This document shows, in pieces, positions 4,880 to 7,413 of a stretch of 7,413 bases of DNA. The notes under the pieces were generated by a model that saw only the letters and a program-made list of their open reading frames with translations, searched no databases and was not told the origin of the DNA. Both the position numbers and the translations under genes were made by a program. The first letter of the stretch is position 1. The number at the start of each line of letters is the position of its first letter. Source of the DNA: Bacilli bacterium (lineage in GTDB: Bacteria; Bacillota_I; Bacilli_A; RFN20; CAG-826); assembly GCA_024698065.1 (NCBI GenBank), contig JAILRR010000066.1, positions 1 to 7,413 on the forward strand, written 5' to 3'.

Positions 4880-5700
4880 AGAATATCCTCGAAGTCAAAA
4901 ACCTCTCTTACACTTACCAAGGCGAGAGTGCAGAAGCGCTCCATGACCTTTCTTTTTCCGTGCCTGCTGGCAGCTATGTCGCCATCGTTGGCCATAACGG
5001 CTCAGGCAAAAGCACTTTAGCGAAAATCATCGCTGGCCTTTGCTCTTACAAAAAAGGAACCGTTACCCTCTTTGGCGAGAAGCTTGAAAAGAGTAACCTC
5101 GCCTCCTTAAGAAGGAGAATGGGCCTTGTCTTCCAAAACCCAGATAACCAATTCGTTGGCTCTTCCGTCAGGGACGATATCGCTTTCGGACTCGAAAACA
5201 GACAAGTCCCATCCGAGAAGATGGATTCGATCATCCTCGAATATGCGACCAAAGTCTCGATGGAGAAATACTTGGACCACGCACCAGAAAACCTTTCTGG
5301 CGGACAAAAGCAAAGGGTTGCCATTGCTGGTGTTCTTGCTATGAAACCAGAGCTCATCATTTATGATGAAGCGACCTCAATGCTTGATCCTGTCGGCAAG
5401 AAAGATATTCTTGATATCACTTTTGGATTAAGGGAAGAAAACCCAGATTTGTCAGTGATTTCGATCACTCACGATATCGAAGAAGCCCTTCGTGCGGACT
5501 ATGTCATCGTCCTTAACAAAGGCAAGCTCGTCCTCGAAGGGAAACCACAAGAGGTCTTTAAACATGCTGACACACTCAAAGAGATCCATTTGGATGCTCC
5601 TTTCTTAATGTCACTGATCGATAGCCTAAAGAAAGAAGGAGTCGATGTTCCAGAGAATATCGATAGCCTAGAGAAATTAGAGGAATACTTATGCCAGTAA
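4876..5700 (+). CDS. ecfA1: ECF transporter ATPase EcfA1
   Basis: This is one of two ATP-hydrolysing subunits of the shared energy-coupling module for vitamin import, acting on the cytoplasmic face with EcfA2 and EcfT. The 274 residues carry a full ABC ATPase: Walker A GHNGSGKST (39-47), Q-loop Q87 in VFQNPDNQF, signature LSGGQ (140-144), Walker B ending in D164-E165, D-loop SMLD (168-171) and switch histidine H199. YDEATSMLDP is characteristic of the EcfA1 (CbiO1) type, and residues after about 230 form the C-terminal domain that contacts the partner ATPase. All catalytic residues are present. It overlaps the small membrane ORF by four bases and ecfA2 by ten. In this non-dedicated (group II) arrangement the module serves several S components, including probably FolT upstream. 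Confidence 0.95.
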   Translation: MKNILEVKNLSYTYQGESAEALHDLSFSVPAGSYVAIVGHNGSGKSTLAKIIAGLCSYKKGTVTLFGEKLEKSNLASLRRRMGLVFQNPDNQFVGSSVRDDIAFGLENRQVPSEKMDSIILEYATKVSMEKYLDHAPENLSGGQKQRVAIAGVLAMKPELIIYDEATSMLDPVGKKDILDITFGLREENPDLSVISITHDIEEALRADYVIVLNKGKLVLEGKPQEVFKHADTLKEIHLDAPFLMSLIDSLKKEGVDVPENIDSLEKLEEYLCQ

Positions 5701-6548
5701 AGTTTAAGAAAGTATTCTTCACATATTCCCCAAAATCGCCTTTCGAATACGAGGCGTTAAAAGATATTAATCTCGATCTTGAGAGCGGTAAGTTCATCGC
5801 CCTTGTCGGAAAGACCGGCAGTGGTAAGAGCACCCTCGTTCAGCATATCAATTCTTTGGTTCACCCAACTTCTGGAACGATAGACGTTGATGGTTTCATC
5901 AATAGCAGCGTCAAAAAGGAAAGGACCAAAGACATCAAAGGACTTCGTAAGCACGTTGGCCTTGTCTTCCAATTCCCTGAATACCAGCTCTTTGAAGAGA
6001 CGGTTGAGAGGGATGTCGCTTTCGGGCCGAAGAACGTCGGCATGAAAGAGTCTGAGGCAATTGAGAAAGCCCACGAAGCCTTGGAGAAGGTTGGTTTAGG
6101 CAAATCGTTCTATGAACGTTCTCCATTCGAACTCTCCGGAGGCGAAAAGAGAAAAGTCGCGATAGCGGGTATTCTCGCCATGGAACCAAAGATCCTCGTT
6201 GTCGATGAGCCAACTGCCGGACTTGATCCTGCTGCGGCCAAAGACACAATGGCCCTCTTCAAGAAAATCAACGAAGAAGGAGCGACCGTTATTCTCGTCA
6301 CCCATGACATGGATTTGGTTGCCTCATATTGTGACGAAGTCATCGTCATGGAAAGCGGAAAAGTCGAGGCCCAATGCTCCCCATCTGACTTATTTGGTCG
6401 CGATTTATCTGATTATTCGCTGCAAAACCCACATATTTTTGATTTCGCTCTCAAGCTCAAGAAACGTGGATTTGATTTAGACATGTCCAAAATCAGGACA
6501 ACGGAAGACTTAGCAAAGGCAATCGCCAAGAGGTGCAAACATGGCTAG
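5691..6548 (+). CDS. ecfA2: ECF transporter ATPase EcfA2
   Basis: This is the second ATPase of the ECF module, which pairs with EcfA1. The 285 residues contain Walker A GKTGSGKST (40-48), Q-loop Q94 in VFQFPEYQLF, signature LSGGE (148-152, with Glu in place of the more common Gln), Walker B ending in D172-E173, D-loop AGLDP (176-180) and H205. DEPTAGLDP and the FPEYQLF motif mark the EcfA2 type. The C-terminal part from about 225 is the ECF-specific dimer domain. SD AGAGGA (5679-5684) sits inside the end of ecfA1. The start overlaps ecfA1 by ten bases and the stop overlaps ecfT by eight, supporting coupled synthesis of the subunits. Confidence 0.95.
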   Translation: MPVKFKKVFFTYSPKSPFEYEALKDINLDLESGKFIALVGKTGSGKSTLVQHINSLVHPTSGTIDVDGFINSSVKKERTKDIKGLRKHVGLVFQFPEYQLFEETVERDVAFGPKNVGMKESEAIEKAHEALEKVGLGKSFYERSPFELSGGEKRKVAIAGILAMEPKILVVDEPTAGLDPAAAKDTMALFKKINEEGATVILVTHDMDLVASYCDEVIVMESGKVEAQCSPSDLFGRDLSDYSLQNPHIFDFALKLKKRGFDLDMSKIRTTEDLAKAIAKRCKHG

Positions 6549-7398
6549 TTTGACGATTGGCCGCTACGTCCCATATAACTCTTTCATCCACAAGATGGAT
6601 CCTAGGGCGAAGCTTTTCGCCATGATCATTTTGATGGTGGGAATCTTCCTTCCATATCCTACCTATGTGATGTCTTTCACCATTCAGGGACTCATCTTCC
6701 TCTTTGGTGTTTTTCTCCTTTGGAGAAGTCATATTTCCTTCCTAAGGGTCCTCAAGTCTTTGGCGGCCCTTTGGATCATGGTTATCTTCATCCTCGTCAT
6801 CTATATCCTCGTTCCAAGGACAACGAACTATCCGGCCTTTGACATCAATGGTTTCGTTATCTATTGGGACTCGATTCTTGAAGCGGCTCGCATCCTTCTT
6901 CGCCTTGTCCTCATGATCGTTCTTTCGATGGTTCTCACATCTTCGACCAAGCCTCTTGATTTGACCGCTGCGCTTGAATGGTACCTTTACCCTCTCAAAC
7001 TTATCGGTTTCCCATCCCATATCATCGCCATGATCATTTCTTTGGCGCTTCGTTTCATCCCAACCATCCTTGATGACGTTGAGAGAATCATGAAAGCCCA
7101 ATCTTCGCGTGGCGTTGATTTCGAGAATGGACACCTTGGCACGAAGATCAAGGCCGTCGTCTCACTCATCATTCCTCTCTTTGTCTCTTCCTTCATCAGA
7201 AGCGATGAACTCGCTAACGCGATGGAGTGCAGGGGATATGATCCTAACGCTAAGAGAACGAGATATCGCAAACTCCATTTCAGATGGGCGGATCTGTTTG
7301 AGACCGTTGTTGTTCTTGTCATCTTTGGTGGTTGTCTCACCTTGTCGATCATGCAGCTAGATGTCTTTAAGGCCATTTGGGGGTTAACAACGTTATGA
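6541..7398 (+). CDS. ecfT: ECF transporter transmembrane coupling protein EcfT
   Basis: EcfT is the membrane scaffold that links the ATPases to the substrate-binding S components and passes on the ATP-driven tilt. The 285 residues open with GRYVPYNSFIHKMDPRAKL, typical of EcfT, and have several hydrophobic helices (about 25-60, 70-92, 115-135, 155-175, 205-220, 252-272). The two coupling-helix motifs that dock into the ATPases are visible as S189-R190-G191 and C230-R231-G232. The family form is Ala-Arg-Gly, so the arginine and glycine are kept while the first residue differs in both. The SD AGAGGTG (6529-6535) lies just before the start, inside ecfA2. The stop overlaps the next ATG by four bases. 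Confidence 0.94.
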   Translation: MASLTIGRYVPYNSFIHKMDPRAKLFAMIILMVGIFLPYPTYVMSFTIQGLIFLFGVFLLWRSHISFLRVLKSLAALWIMVIFILVIYILVPRTTNYPAFDINGFVIYWDSILEAARILLRLVLMIVLSMVLTSSTKPLDLTAALEWYLYPLKLIGFPSHIIAMIISLALRFIPTILDDVERIMKAQSSRGVDFENGHLGTKIKAVVSLIIPLFVSSFIRSDELANAMECRGYDPNAKRTRYRKLHFRWADLFETVVVLVIFGGCLTLSIMQLDVFKAIWGLTTL

Positions 7399-7413
7399 AC
7401 TACGTGATGGTCG
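7395..7413 (+). CDS. truA: Start of the next gene, probably truA (tRNA pseudouridine synthase A), cut by the window edge
   Basis: An ATG overlaps the ecfT stop as ATGA and the six visible codons read MNYVMV, then the window ends. Six residues are too few for identification. The call rests on the very common Bacillota order ecfA1-ecfA2-ecfT-truA and on TruA proteins often opening with a short strand of this kind. A G-run (7379-7383) upstream is a poor SD, so translation may be coupled to ecfT. Confidence 0.5.

Noticed and set aside
5046..6305. Long minus-strand ORFs opposite ecfA1 and ecfA2
   Set aside because: They are antisense shadows of strongly identified ABC ATPases, with no SD or family motifs.
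1..7413. CRISPR array, insertion sequence, phage or plasmid signals
   Set aside because: No spaced repeat array, transposase, integrase or terminal inverted repeats were seen, and gene content is core chromosomal.

Overview
The window reads as ordinary chromosomal DNA from a low-to-moderate G+C Gram-positive bacterium (Bacillota, possibly an Erysipelotrichia-like or mollicute-related Bacilli lineage). This rests on the ECF order ecfA1-ecfA2-ecfT followed by a truA-like start, the unlinked-type folate ECF substrate protein, Shine-Dalgarno (SD) sites of the AGGAGG type, sigma-A-like TTGACA/TATAAT promoters and short intergenic gaps. TGA is used as a stop (smpB, folC, ecfT and the two small ORFs), so this is not the Mycoplasma/Spiroplasma code. 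The lineage is an inference; no rRNA or species marker is present.

Layout. Positions 1-210 are intergenic and hold back-to-back promoters. The leftward one leads to a hairpin with a T-run at the extreme left edge. The rightward one has its -10 box only 7 bases before the trhA (hemolysin III/PAQR family) start codon, so that mRNA is probably leaderless. A second transcription unit, smpB-folC-folT-small membrane ORF (967-3656), has its own promoter and is tightly overlapped. A third, single-gene unit (3755-4090) encodes an OmpR/PhoB-type winged-helix DNA-binding domain with no receiver domain, and ends in a clear intrinsic terminator. The fourth unit (4194 to beyond the right edge) is dCMP deaminase - small two-helix membrane protein - ecfA1 - ecfA2 - ecfT - probable truA, with almost every junction overlapping.

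How the genes fit together. FolT (a substrate-binding membrane protein of the ECF class) would capture folate. EcfA1/EcfA2/EcfT would supply the shared ATP-driven engine, and FolC would add glutamates so that imported folate stays in the cell. dCMP deaminase makes dUMP, the substrate that thymidylate synthase methylates with a folate cofactor. The window therefore has a folate/thymidylate supply theme beside translation and RNA genes (smpB, probable truA). Nothing here is clearly a new system. The less explained parts are the receiver-less winged-helix protein, the two small membrane proteins coupled to the ECF genes, and several symmetric or repeated sequences at promoters.
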